Source: Alentia gelatinosa (Eukaryota > Annelida > Polychaeta > Phyllodocida > Polynoidae). Taken from it: 64,000 bases of DNA. The notes beneath the pieces were generated by a model that was not told where the DNA came from, made no database searches, and was given only the letters and a program-made list of their open reading frames with translations. The stretch spans positions 25,529,525-25,593,524 of the forward strand of contig OX465588.1 of the NCBI GenBank assembly GCA_950022655.1. The letters run 5' to 3'. This document shows, in pieces, positions 50,441 to 62,149 of the stretch; positions within the stretch are counted from its first letter, which is position 1, and every line of letters starts with the position of its first letter. The position numbers and the translations under genes are program-made.

Positions 50441-51693
50441 TGACCATGTGGGCAGACGACATTTGAAGCTCGGTGATAGGACATTCCCCGGTTCCCGCCA
50501 CCGGGTTTTAACCTACCATACACACTCCAGGTACAGGGCGGTTATCTCTCTGCAGCGGTCTTTTGGTGTATTCTAGATGGGGTTGGAGTGGTTGTGGCAA
50601 CATGTCAACATCGATGACTTGCCCAGGTAGAAGGGACAACAAGAATCTTTACTTGTATATTTATGTCGTTTTTTTTTGTGGCGATTACTCATCTGGAAAC
50701 ATTTACATCTCACCGTGTTATATTTCAATGTATTGCAAGATCTACATATTTTTTGCTGGGATATGTTTTCCCTGGATTGTATCTTGCATCTCAGCCAATA
50801 TTTCCAGAGGAACCCGACAGAAGCGAATACCAAAGATACACGATAACAGGAAAGAAAAGACGAGGTGCCATACCTGTAATATTGTCTCTAGCAGCTGCAC
50901 AAATTCTGTACGTTTGATGTCACTGTTTTGAAAATGACATCACCTTAGGTATTTCCCACAACAAGATTCATTATATCTATAAAACCGCATAGGTATAAAA
51001 GGTGTGCTTCTGGTGATATGAATCCCCATATTATTCAGATGGGTACTGGCCCCCCTCTCTTTGATTGTGAGTGCTTGCCATTGATATCACAAAATACATA
51101 TTTGTGTCTCTATTTGGATCAAATCTATGGCAAGATGCATAGAGTTGTCCCTATGCCTTCACTGTCATGCAAGGAATATAGAAGACATGGATTGACCCAG
51201 CAGCCAATGACTGCATTCAGAACAAACCACGACATCACCCAGTCCTCTTACATAGTGTTAATAGTACCTTGGGACGGTTCTACAGTCTATAGCTGACCTG
51301 AATTTCATGGGCCAAAACCACCCTCTAAGTTATCAAAGAGTGAGCACCACCCCGGAAACTTGTTGAAAATTAAAACGGTACATCGGTGGTCTTGTGGCAA
51401 GTCTAACCGTGACGAGGGAGCTCAGGCAGGCGTGACGTGGTCACGGGGTAGTGGTAACGGGGAAGGGGGCGTGAAGTGACCCCTACGATCAGGGTGTGTC
51501 CGTCTTTAGCCTGTGAGCCGTAGCCGTGGGGTCATCAGCACACTAAACGTGTGTGTGGTAGATCCTGGAGGTAGACCGCTGTGCAGTTAGCGTGGTCAGG
51601 TGAGACCGGGGTCATAGCGGCAGTGGGTGGGGCGTTCATGTATACCTGACAAGACAATCACATATACACTACCCACAGGTACACGTGCACTGT

Positions 51694-51962
51694 ACGGGAT
51701 GCTAGTTTTTCAATGTTCCCATTGAAATTCATGTTTTCATTTTCAGAGTAAAAAAAGTAATTCCTTATGTACTATTGAAATAACAACTGCTAAATTACCC
51801 AATGAAGTAAAACTAATGATTCCCCATTGAACCTCCCCACTGATCCATGTGAAGACTTGATCTTCCCCTTTATTCTCCACTGCAATATGTATGTAATGCG
51901 TAAACTCTGTATTACAATATGAGATAATTCAATGTTTTTCCTGATCCCAACTGGCATCCCTG
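51694..51962 (+). mobile_element. MITE, 6-bp-TSD family, copy
   Basis: Termini ACGGGATGCTAG and CTGGCATCCCTG are recognisable inverted repeats, and the interior carries TTCATGTTTTCATTTTCAGAGT and CCTGATCCCAACTGG as in the family. Target duplications are not preserved. Confidence 0.72.
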
Positions 51963-53222
51963 ACAATAGGCTGTTTGCACACGAAAATGAGAAAATATAA
52001 GTATCTATTAAAATTTAATTGTAGGTCGGGTACTGAAACTTCATTTCGGCTGAGCGGTGGTAATATGAAACACATATGATAAATGCCAAATGTCTCTACC
52101 TCCCGCTAAATGCTACCTTGAATTTGGGAAAGAGCCTTCCCAAATGTTGCCGCAATCATGACAATAAAACTGGGGAAAATATAGAACACATGATAATAAA
52201 TCCACCTTTAAGCGTGTGATAAAGTATCTCCGCGCCCCCATTAGGCGAAAAACGGCGCCTCTTTGCTGAAGTCTCAGCCACGATGGAACCTGTCTGGTCG
52301 AAGGCCATTCACTTCCCCGAGACGATAGAGTCTAGCACGTATACTGCCTGCACGAACACCTGCATGTAGGGGGCATGGAATATGACTCAGCGTTTGTAAA
52401 ATATACAGTATAACTTCCATTGTAGATTTGTCTGTCTTGTTTCACCTGGCAAAACCACCACTGAAAGAAGCAAAAGATTTTCTTAAACAAAAAAGAACAA
52501 TCAAATATGTTTTTTAATTTCCATGTGGTTATGATTCATGTCAGTGATAATAGCATTGCCTTGCCGGAAATTGAATAGAGTATGGTCTTGTCCCATTTCT
52601 TTCATGAAGAAAAATATCGTTTCAATTTTTCCTACCGTATAGTCTCCCCGTCTCTTACTGGAAGCTGTTTAGCTGATGGGTGCCCGAGGGCATAACTTAG
52701 TTGTAGACTGAGGATTGGAAGAAAATGGACATATTTGTGGAACAGGGGTCTTTTCACAAGGTTTTCAACGGCTTGTCTACCAGGTGCATGATAGGTAGTT
52801 TTTATAGACACAGTACTGTGAAACGTAGGCCCGTCCAGAGATGTGACAACTCACGCAAGTTCCACCCAGGTTGGCGCAGTCCATGGTAGTGTCGAGTAAT
52901 TGTCACGAGTCTTTGGACCGGTGTGAAGCTTACGAATCTGTCGTAATTGTGCGCACACGCAAAATAAATCAATAAACCCAGCTAATTTATCAAAGGTCAG
53001 ATGAACGTAACTTTGCAAATAAAAGCAGAATATTATCAATAACTGTCCAATTAAGTCTAACCTATCTTATCTAGGTCAACAAACGTATTCGTCTAGTTAA
53101 AGGTGGTTTATATATTCAGATTGTACCTGTACAATGTACATTGTGTAGTATACAAATAATTCAAGATGAAAGGAGTTTATCTACGATTGAAATCTTGACA
53201 CATTTCTTAAGGTGTCTATCTA

Positions 53223-53489
53223 TAGAGATGCCAGTTTTCCTCTTTTCCAAGGAGATCCTTGTTTTTATTTCCAGTTTATAAATATATTATACTTGTATAA
53301 CACAAAGATGATTATAAATTGGGTCTCATTCACATACAAAAAAAAGTGGTTCAAACCTACCCTTACACCCCAGTCACATTGAATAGATAATAACGATGTG
53401 TTTTCCATGTTTTCATAGTTTCTCTGAATCAGTAAATTCCACATGAAACATATTTCCTCTTTTTTTCTTGACCTCAACTGACATGCCTG
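53223..53489 (+). mobile_element. MITE, 6-bp-TSD family, copy with a perfect 6-bp duplication
   Basis: The element starts TAGAGATGCCAG, ends CTGACATGCCTG and is 267 bp long. It is flanked by TATCTA on both sides (53217-53222 and 53490-53495). The interior is close to the copy at 33769. With that copy it fixes the duplication at six bases. Confidence 0.88.
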
Positions 53490-54401
53490 TATCTATGTAG
53501 GAATGGTTTATTTTCATAGTTTGGATACATTGATTTTTTCACTTATTCACTTCATTCACTTATTTTACAGGCCATAAGTATCTTATAGTATGATGATTTT
53601 AGCATCTATGTATGATACCAATGCTACGTTAAGAATCTGCTAATATCAGCTCAATTGACACATAGGAAATAAGAAGATATAGTTACATTTTACATGCATT
53701 TAGCTTTGAGGTCTTCAGTGAAACTTCAAAAGTGGGTGGTGTAATTGGGAGACGAAGCCTTCATTAGGTGGGGATGAGTCAACGAGAGAGCAGCTCACGA
53801 AAAGAAAAATAACTGAAATAAAATGGATGTGAAAGTTAATCCATAACGTCTACCCGAAATTACACTGATCATTTGATAAGGCAGTCGTCATCAACCAGAT
53901 TGCTGTGAGTTTTCATATCTTTCCATTTTTTTCGTTTGATTTATAGCCCCTGCATTATTGTTTATGTATTGCCTTCATGTTGGTGTTGGCATTGCCTCAA
54001 CTCTAAGAAGGCGTGTTGAGTATTGGGTTGATTTAGACTCCCTTCCCCTATACCAGTCCTAATTTTCTTTGAGTTTATTTTTAAACAAAGTCAATACGGT
54101 AAGGTTACCTGATATCCCCTCCCATTTGGCTCTCGATTATTTTAAATTACAGTCATATATCGTATCTCTTAGCTATAAAAAAAAGTCCCAAGTATTTCTA
54201 ACCCCAATTCAAGAACATCAGTCCTATTTGCAGTTTAGCAGTCTCATGTAACTGCCAAGTCCTCTTCTCCCCCTACCCTGCCACCATGGGAGTCAACATG
54301 GCTACTGACTTCCAACAGGGCAATCGGCGTTTTTTCGCACAGCGCAGGGTAAGCTTACAGGGATCGGTAAACAACCTTGATGGCCGGCCCGCTTATTGCC
54401 C

Positions 54402-54429
54402 CCTGCTATCTCTGCCCGCAGATAGCAGG
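54402..54429. repeat. Short perfect hairpin
   Basis: CCTGCTATCT and AGATAGCAGG are perfect 10-bp inverted repeats around CTGCCCGC. It lies within the GC-rich stretch 54300-54700. Confidence 0.7.
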
Positions 54430-54507
54430 CACCATCACCTTGCCGCCAGCTGGCGCCACTCCTCTGATCGACACCAGGTGTCGCCCTTGTCAGCTGCGAC
54501 GTGCGTC

Positions 54508-54619
54508 CGTCACGTCATGACGTTGACGTCGCAGACGCAGGTCGGCGCCCGCTGTCGTCTGCTCCTGTCAGTCTGCGCTGTGAAATCGTCGCCGGGCGCT
54601 ATCTTCGTGGATATATATA
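54508..54619 (+). promoter_or_regulatory. CRE half-site cluster and TATA-like box
   Basis: CGTCACGTCATGACGTTGACGTC (four overlapping TGACG half-sites on both strands, 54508-54530) is followed by ATATATATA at 54611-54619. bZIP factors of the CREB/ATF class bind such sites in animals. This is inferred from motif density. Confidence 0.3.
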
Positions 54620-54675
54620 CGCCCTCACGTTTTATTTCATCACTTATCGCCTGCATGATATTAACCTGTTGCGTT

Positions 54676-54706
54676 GGGGGTGGGGTCGGGGGGGGGGGGG
54701 CGGGGG
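54676..54706 (+). repeat. G-rich tract with quadruplex potential
   Basis: GGGGGTGGGGTC is followed by a run of 13 G, then C and GGGGG. It lies directly after the TATA-like and CRE-like cluster. Confidence 0.75.
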
Positions 54707-55199
54707 AGAACTAAAAAAGAAGTAAGATAACAGAAGATAAAACTTGATGTGAGTCGATTATTAACCACGAGAGGGCGTGGTTTCTGCCGCATGGGGAGTA
54801 TCCATGGTGAGCATGAGCACCGGAAGTGACCTCATCAAAATCTTATTTCCGGCGAAGGAGGGACATGGCGTCTTCTTCTGTCAACACAATTTATCAAAGT
54901 CGGGGCACCGAGGGGGTAGAAAGGGGGGAAAGTAGACGGCTTGGGGTGAAAAAATTATTGAAAAACGATTTGCTGTGCGGCAGTGAAAATGTAAATATAC
55001 TAAGTTGAGGATGCGGCTCGTTAGTGAGATGCTCAGAGACTGCGCGACGCCTGGCGGCCGGACTCGTCAATGTCACTCCGGGTCTAATTTGTTTACAGAG
55101 AGTTGTGGGGCTCCACTGTGCTCCCTAACCCTTTTCTGACGGCACCAAGCCTCCACACCGTCCCCGGTGAGATCCAGTGTGATGCCGTAAAACTTCTAT

Positions 55200-55464
55200 C
55201 AGAGGTGGCAGTTTTCCTCTTTTCCGAGGAAATCCTTGTTTTCATTTTCAGTTTATGAAACGCTATTTTCTTGTGCAAAAATAATAGAAAATAAATTGGA
55301 CCAAATTCACGCCACTAAATAGAGGTCCCCCACGCACCACAGCTCCACTCCATGGCCAAAAACGATGTGTTTTCCATGTCTTTTTTTTTCACGCTTTCTG
55401 AGGCAGTAAATTCCATATGAAAAATATTTCCTCATTTTTTTCATGACCCCAACTGACGTCCCTG
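55200..55464 (+). mobile_element. MITE, 6-bp-TSD family, copy
   Basis: It starts CAGAGGTGGCAG and ends CTGACGTCCCTG. Flanking hexamers are TTCTAT and TTGTAT, five of six identical. The interior is near consensus, with an extra T-rich run at about 55381-55390. Another copy starts only about 80 bp downstream in the same orientation. Confidence 0.83.
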
Positions 55465-55544
55465 TTGTATTGTTCATAGCGGTAATCGGACGTTTTAGAG
55501 GCGTCCAGATGTTGGTTTCAGCAACCAGTAGATCTATTCTCGTA

Positions 55545-55794
55545 CAGGGATGACAATTTCCCTATTATTTCAGGGAAATCCTCGCTTTCATTTCCAGTTT
55601 ATAAAATCATTTTCTTGTTCAAAATCATAAAGAAACACCATTGAAACAGTGGGTTGAACCTCCCCACTTATCTTCAGCCCTATTCCATGGCCAACATTAG
55701 TATGTTTCTTATGTTTTCTCAGTCTCTCTTAGGCAGTAAATTCCACATGAAAAATATTTCCTCTCTTTTTTCCTGACCCTAACTGACATCCATG
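55545..55794 (+). mobile_element. MITE, 6-bp-TSD family, copy
   Basis: It starts CAGGGATGACAA and ends CTGACATCCATG. Flanking hexamers CTCGTA and CTCGTT match at five of six places. It lies in tandem orientation with the copy at 55200, but each has its own flanking hexamers, so the two look like separate insertions and not a duplication. Confidence 0.85.
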
Positions 55795-56416
55795 CTCGTT
55801 GGTCTGAGTTAGATCTACTTTTATCTTATAGGACGGTGAATACAAACCAGTTTTACCGATTTTGTGAAAATACTACTCCGTTCCATTGAGTTTTGATGAC
55901 AAAAAAGATAAAGATACTTAGAAACCAATGATATTACCAGAGATTGAAACTAAGGTTTGAGACATTGAACATACTTAACATACATTTAGGACACTCCAAA
56001 AGTAGTTCTTTGAATAGGTGATGAGCTGCCCCTGGATATAGAGTGCATGAGCTGGACTTTTGAATATATCTAATGAATGGTATGCCATAATTATCCTCGT
56101 AGATTAGTTCCTATATTTGCAAAAAGATATCGTAAGGTATCGACGGTTGAAAAGGTCATGTATTATTTTACAGTTATGTCCTCTAACTCACTTACTCTCT
56201 CGCTCACTCACAGTGATGAATTAAGTGCGGGGAATCTTGTGTTTAAGAACTTGGCGAAACCTAAGTCACATGCAAAGTAAATTTGGTGCTTTGTAGTAAG
56301 TGGTGTTTTGCGGTCACTACGCACGCCCTGCTTTGCATCTCCTACTTGGATGGTAGGGAGAGATATGTGTTTACTTAGTGCACCACTTAGTGCGGTCTCT
56401 TCTGATGGAAGATGTC

Positions 56417-56625
56417 TCTACCATGTTCACACCGTGCTTTATGATGGTAATACTTTGTTCTGTCATGTTCACACCATGTTCCAACCATATTATTATATAT
56501 TCACACCATGTTCTTCTATTTTCATACAATGTTCACACCATGCTCTATGATATCCATACTGTGTGATCCAGTGTTTACACCATATTCTACCATGTTCACA
56601 ACATATTTTACTAAGCTCACAGTAA
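56417..56625. repeat. Irregular CACCATGTTCA repeat
   Basis: CATGTTCACACCATG-like words recur at variable 15-40 base spacing, interspersed with AT-rich sequence. The frames through it (FTPCS and SHHV repeats) look like repeat artefacts. Confidence 0.6.
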
Positions 56626-56926
56626 GTTGCAAAATATTTTCAATGTGCAAACCCTGCAATATGAAGCGAGACACCACCACTCCACCTACTGGAGCATCTG
56701 GCGCTCACCCTGACCTGACGTCTAGTTTGACAGTGGTTCCGTTGTGGACACGAGTCTTCTTTCCCTGAGAGCCCATCTTTGATTTACACGACCTTCCCCC
56801 ATCTGCACCTTATATTTTAACGTGATCCTATCGGGACCGGCATTACAGTTACGTTCAGTTTAGAGGCAAATATTGTTCGTCACATTTTGATATAGTTTAA
56901 TCACGTACCTTGTGTATTTGTGGTTT

Positions 56927-57240
56927 CACCCCTCTCATAAGATCTCACACTCTCTAAGTCGTATTCTGTACTCTCACTACGCTCTATGGGAGAATAATTC
57001 TTAACGAACTAGGCTTAGAGCCCTGAGAATTCACTGGCCTGTCTCCCGTGCTAAAGATGCACATCAATGCAACCCAAAGAGTCCTTCAATCTTAATGATG
57101 CCACCTAGCGGGAATACTATGTGCCAGTGGATTCTCAAGGCTCTAAGCCTAGTTAATTAAGAATTTTTTCTCCCATAGAGCGCAGTGAGAACCTTGTATA
57201 GAGTACCACTTACAGAGTGTGAGATCTTATGGGTGGGATG
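56927..57240. mobile_element. Foldback element with arms of about 112-117 bp
   Basis: The left arm 56927-57038 and the right arm 57124-57240 are long inverted repeats around an 85-bp centre. CATAAGATCTCACACTCT, CTCTATGGGAGAA and CTAGGCTTAGAGCC on the left answer AGAGTGTGAGATCTTATG, TTCTCCCATAGAG and GGCTCTAAGCCTAG on the right. No target duplication is clear. The centre does not encode protein. Confidence 0.82.
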
Positions 57241-59212
57241 CAGAATGAGTGCAATCTTGTCGGGTGTTAGGCATGAGGTCGGGTCTGAGGCACTGTGAAC
57301 ACATCACCGATTATCGCCCCTTGGACCGCCAGGGACCCGACGTCAGCCCTCTCCGTGTGTCTGTGAGGCCGGGGGGGGGGGGGGGGGCGCATTAGTACAT
57401 CCCATACATCACAAGGAGCAGACCCTTTGGTATTACACTAATTTTTTTTTCTTTTCTATTTTACCCACATTCCTCCCGGTCTATCATGGGCATAGTTGGC
57501 TAGATGTTTGCTTGTTTATATCGATGACAATGCCTCCTATCTTCCACTCTAAATACTATAATAGCCCCAGCGCAGATTGGGTTCCGGCTAGGTGTTTGTC
57601 CCCCGCTGACATGTTGGCGTCGCTGTAAACATGTCCCATTATTAGTACGGTACCATTAGTGCATGGACAGTAGTGCATTACATTATAACTCTCACGCCGA
57701 TAGATGACATGTGATGGCGACTGCAAGCAAGTAGGGTACACCAAAGACTGTTCAGAGGAAAGATATCGCAGATCAAAGTTATCGTGAAGTGTCTTCTAAG
57801 TTTCCTCATTACACATTTCTTTGGGTGTCCTTGTCTGTGGGAAGTGTTGGTGTATGAAGGAATATGAACAGTATGCTAAGTTTTCACACCCCATTGACCT
57901 ACATGATGTTTAACTTTGGTGAAATACACGACGATTGTGATGAAAATTAAGCAACTTAGAATTTTGTCTCAGATATAGAGAATCTTTTTTGTTAATTGAA
58001 ATGATATCCACCACTTACAAATTATAGAAATTAAAAGCTGATCCATGCTAATACCGTTTGTACAATTAGATTTTTTTTCACAAAGTGTGAGTTAGCCATG
58101 AGCATAAGAAACAAGTATAAAGGTATATACATGTACATTATGAATAAGCTGGAGGTGTGTGTAGGTGTGATTTACCGGGGGAGGTGTCATATCTCACGGA
58201 TCTCCATGTCAGTGTCAATGTACATGGGGAAGGCAGAGGTGAGTGCATGTTGTGGGACACATAGGTTCATCTGTCAGGGTACCTTTAATCTTAGACTTGC
58301 TCAAGCCTTTTTATTATGAGCATAATCAAGAAATAAAACCGCTTTGAAACATTTGGACTTCCCCCTAACGCCTAACGCCTGAGGTAGGAGGAGGGGTAGC
58401 CATAGGATGCAGGGACTGGAGCCGGTCTACTTTACTCCGACCGCCTCCATATGTTACAGGCTATGTATAATAAAAGCTAGATATTAAGAAATAACGGGTG
58501 GCACCACCAGCATCATAGAGGCAGTCAGTGGGAGTCGGGGAAAACGCCGCATTCCTAACGGTACCCTCACATTAACCCCGGCCTGACCCTGACCTCTTGA
58601 CCCGACCTTGGCAGACGGATCCCTTTGAAGTCGGCATCAAGTGACCAAACCGTTGTCATGGTGACGCGGACAGTGTTGGCCGCTAGGGGGCTCTGCCAAC
58701 TCGTCGTGCCGGTCGGCTGCCGCTGGTATGCGGCGGGCAACTGCTGGTACCCCGACGGTTGCCCGCTTGGTGGATCTGCACGCCCATAACCAGTGTTTCG
58801 CTGGCATCGGCCGCCGCCAGGTGTTTGGTGGGGTTGGCCGGTAGAGGGGGCGACCTATCGGTAGATCAAAGGGTGCCGCCGTAGACGGGCAAAGACCACA
58901 ACAAACGCGTGGTGGGAGGGAGGAGCCCCACTGATCGTCAGGAGGAAGGGCAGGAGGTGGTTGGAGTGAAATGTGGATCTTTTCATTGAGTCTGCTCTTG
59001 CCGAGCATGACGTTACGTAGACATATTTGGCAGAGATTACGTCTTTACATATTCCCTGGGTACATGGCAAATATGTCCCTTATTGTGGAGAAGAACAAGG
59101 GGCAGGTTCATAAAAACATTCAAGGGGAATTCCTCTCAGGAAATAATGATCATGGGTGAGCCCAGCGTCACATAATGCAGGGTGATTTCGTCATGTTCCC
59201 CAAACAATGAAA

Positions 59213-59455
59213 TAGTGATGGCAGCTTTCCGTTTCTCCATGGAAATCCATGTATACATTTTTAACATATAAAATTCTCTTTCATTGTGAAAAACAAAAAT
59301 TCATTCATGCCGATAACAATGTGGTTTGAACCTGCCCACAGCCTAATATCGTGGCCGACACCGATATGCTCCACGTTTTCCCCGTTTCACTGAGGCAGCA
59401 AAGTCCATATGCAAAATATCTCCACCTTCTGCTCTGACCCAAACTGACTTCACTA
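59213..59455 (+). mobile_element. MITE, 6-bp-TSD family, copy
   Basis: Termini are TAGTGATGGCAG and CTGACTTCACTA; the inverted repeat extends outward to AATAGTGA and TCACTATT. The interior has the conserved CATGGAAATCCATG, CCATATGCAAAATATCTCC and CTGACCCAAACTGA blocks. No 6-bp duplication is visible, perhaps because the termini have drifted. Confidence 0.75.
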
Positions 59456-60330
59456 TTTAGGACGAGGCGGAAACAGCCTACTGCCATATCGAAAATAGAA
59501 AAGTTGTTGATCTTTGATATGGTGGTTGCTGCGTGATAACCAATGTGGTTTCTAGTGTGATATGCTGGGCAATGTACACATGCAGTTTTTGTTTTTGAAA
59601 AAAATACCAGTACTAGCTGTTGTAAGACATTGTTAGAAGTGACTCAAACAGGAAGAGGATAGATCTAGGTTAGATTTGTCTTTTGACTTGTCTTCTTGGG
59701 AGTCATTTGCAACCTGTAGAACAAAATGAAAGTTCCCAATATGGCACTTATATGTTTTTAATTAAATTACTCGTCCAAGAAAATAGAGATGTCAGTTTTT
59801 CACTCACTGCCTTTTATTGAAAGGCGTTTTATAACAGAAGTAACTTTATGTTTTTAACGTGTTTCGATACAAACGACTCCCCATTTAGGGCGAATTTTGT
59901 TCATTTTTGGGGAGTGAACTTAATTTCTTATCATATATATCTATATTGGGGGGTGTGAAATCATAAACGATATCACATTATGTTGCGTTTGCTTGAACTA
60001 TAGCATCGAAAACTAGGTATGCTTATTGAGTGCAATTACTAATGTATATACCTCTGATAAAACTGACACATTCCAAGGCTGAGGGGTGCTTTTCAGCTTA
60101 TACAGCATACCTGTACAATCTATACAGCTATAACAGACCTGAACTGCTGTTGGCAGACAGTGAAGACCATATGTAACTACCGTATTTCCCCCAACCAGCT
60201 GTCGTGGCCCGTTGAATTTCAAATCTTACTGACGGCTACTGAACTGATGAGCAAACATTCAAATGGACTCTTTTGTCTGGCACACGTTTGCACTGCAAAC
60301 AATCGGATTTTCTGCGCTTGTCCAAATATA

Positions 60331-60400
60331 TGACGTAACAATGACGTCATATTGGAGACGAGGCAGACGTTCTATGTGCTGACATAGAAGTCACGTGACT
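60331..60400. promoter_or_regulatory. CRE plus E-box cluster
   Basis: TGACGTAA at 60331, a perfect palindromic CRE ATGACGTCAT at 60341-60350, and the palindromic E-box AGTCACGTGACT at 60389-60400 lie within 70 bp. No transcript is visible nearby, so an enhancer is more likely than a promoter. Confidence 0.35.
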
Positions 60401-60862
60401 GACGTTTCTCCAACAACGATTATTGACTGTTTAATTGTGCATCTGAACTGCACCTGGACGTTTATTGTTGTGGATGGCTGACGAGCTGAAAACAAGGTCC
60501 ATGTTGTGCAAGTTGCATCTGCATCTGCATCGGTATCTGAGTAGACTGAGAGACACCGTTTTTCCGGTGTTTTTCTTATGGTGTAGTAAATCTTCATCAT
60601 ATCATAGACGATGAGTGGAGAATATACGCCGCTTGATTCCTATTTAAGTGGATGTAGTTTACGCTTGGTTATCTTAAATGCAAAGCATCAGACACACCCA
60701 ATGAAACACCGAGGTACAGCACTGTTAGATAAAATATCTAATATAAATTAGTCTATGGGTACAATCTCTCAACACCGAGCTACCAATTGCATTTAACACT
60801 AGTTCGGTTTCACACAGTACACATTGGCCTTTGCATCATATACTAAAGATATTAAAATAAAC

Positions 60863-60950
60863 CTGATGAAGGATCTTTTATGAATCCGAAACGTTGTTAT
60901 CTAATATAAGCAAATAAATACCATCCTGAACTTTTACTTCAATTCACTGT
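60863..60950 (+). mobile_element. Penelope-like terminus with hammerhead-like core
   Basis: CTGATGA at 60863-60869, a GGAT/ATCC stem (60871-60874 and 60884-60887) and GAAAC at 60888-60892 follow the order of a hammerhead ribozyme core. One extra A separates CTGATGA from the stem, and no stem I is obvious in the flanks. AAATAAATACC follows, as in the copy near 26160. No reverse transcriptase frame is nearby. Confidence 0.5.
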
Positions 60951-62149
60951 CTTGAGTTGTGTCTTCCCTACAAACTAATTATTAAAATATGATTTTGTTG
61001 TCTTCGTTTGCAACGGAGATTGAGCTTGAGTCGGAAGGAGGTCGACGTTAACGCCCCCTGGTTATATATGCACGAACAATTTGAAGGGAACGGTGAATAT
61101 TGATAAAAGTGACCCTACGTGATGCCTCAATTATTATTAGACGACCTTCTGACATGAGGCCTGCATGAAGCTTCCATCACGGGATGTGAGTCCTGCTTAT
61201 CAGACAGCTCAACATTAGCATGGTATGCTCTTATCATGTCTGTGTCTATCATAAATGTAGGGGGAGGGGTGAAACTTGGAAACCGTGATAAGCGTGTACT
61301 GAAAAAGCACCGCGTCCTCTGAGGTAACATGTCCAACTGATTCGGTAGCAAGTCACTTTTTTTTCTTTTTTTTTCTTTTTTTTATTACAAAATTTGAGTT
61401 CCTTGTAAGAAGATAGTGGAAGTGCTGACTTTCAGTTCTAATTTTACACTCCTGACGTTATCACAAAGATAGCACACACTGTGACGGCGGATTATATGGG
61501 GATATTTTAGACCCAGACAAGCTTGTGTAAGCATACAAACACAATCTCAACCACACGACATGGCCTGCTTTAATCACATGATAAAACAACACCACTTGGT
61601 TTTTTTTCTATTTTCACATGCGATGAGAAAAATAAAGAGAAGACAGACTACACTTATTATAATTATATACACAAACGTTTATTTGAATCTTGGGATGTGG
61701 AGAGTCAGAGAATCCTATATAATTAAATGAGGATCTAGTCGAGTTTGACAGTTACGGTTACAACTTACAGGTACGCTGGAGGAGTTAGTCATACGCTTGT
61801 GAAATCACACATGGTTTATAGATAAGAACACAGTATTGTTCCTTCTCCGAACATTTACAACAGCAATGGTCGAGTGACTGACAAACAAAATAGAGTTACA
61901 CAGTGTGAAACTGCTCCTCGAATTCCGTTGGTTTTAAAAAGGCACTATCTGTCACTAATATCTTAGTTTTTTTTATTAATTACTGATTATGTATATATGT
62001 AATTAGCGCAATCATAACGGCAGCATAACATTCAAATCATGAGCGTTATAATTGCTAACACTGATGTGAGATATTCAACATGTCACCGAGTGACTTGCAT
62101 ACATATATGTGACCTACGTCTGACGTACTCTGTACTGTGACAACTCTGA

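Noticed and set aside
54286..54714. 142-codon frame starting at the Kozak ATG, read through the donor
   Set aside because: Beyond codon 21 it runs through a hairpin, CRE-like sites and a poly-G run and ends in Gly repeats. Only the first 21 codons before the donor are worth testing.
58637..59008. Minus-strand frame of 123 codons in a GC-rich stretch
   Set aside because: GC-rich sequence has few stops. The peptide is Pro- and Arg-rich with no known domain, and no splice or promoter support was seen.
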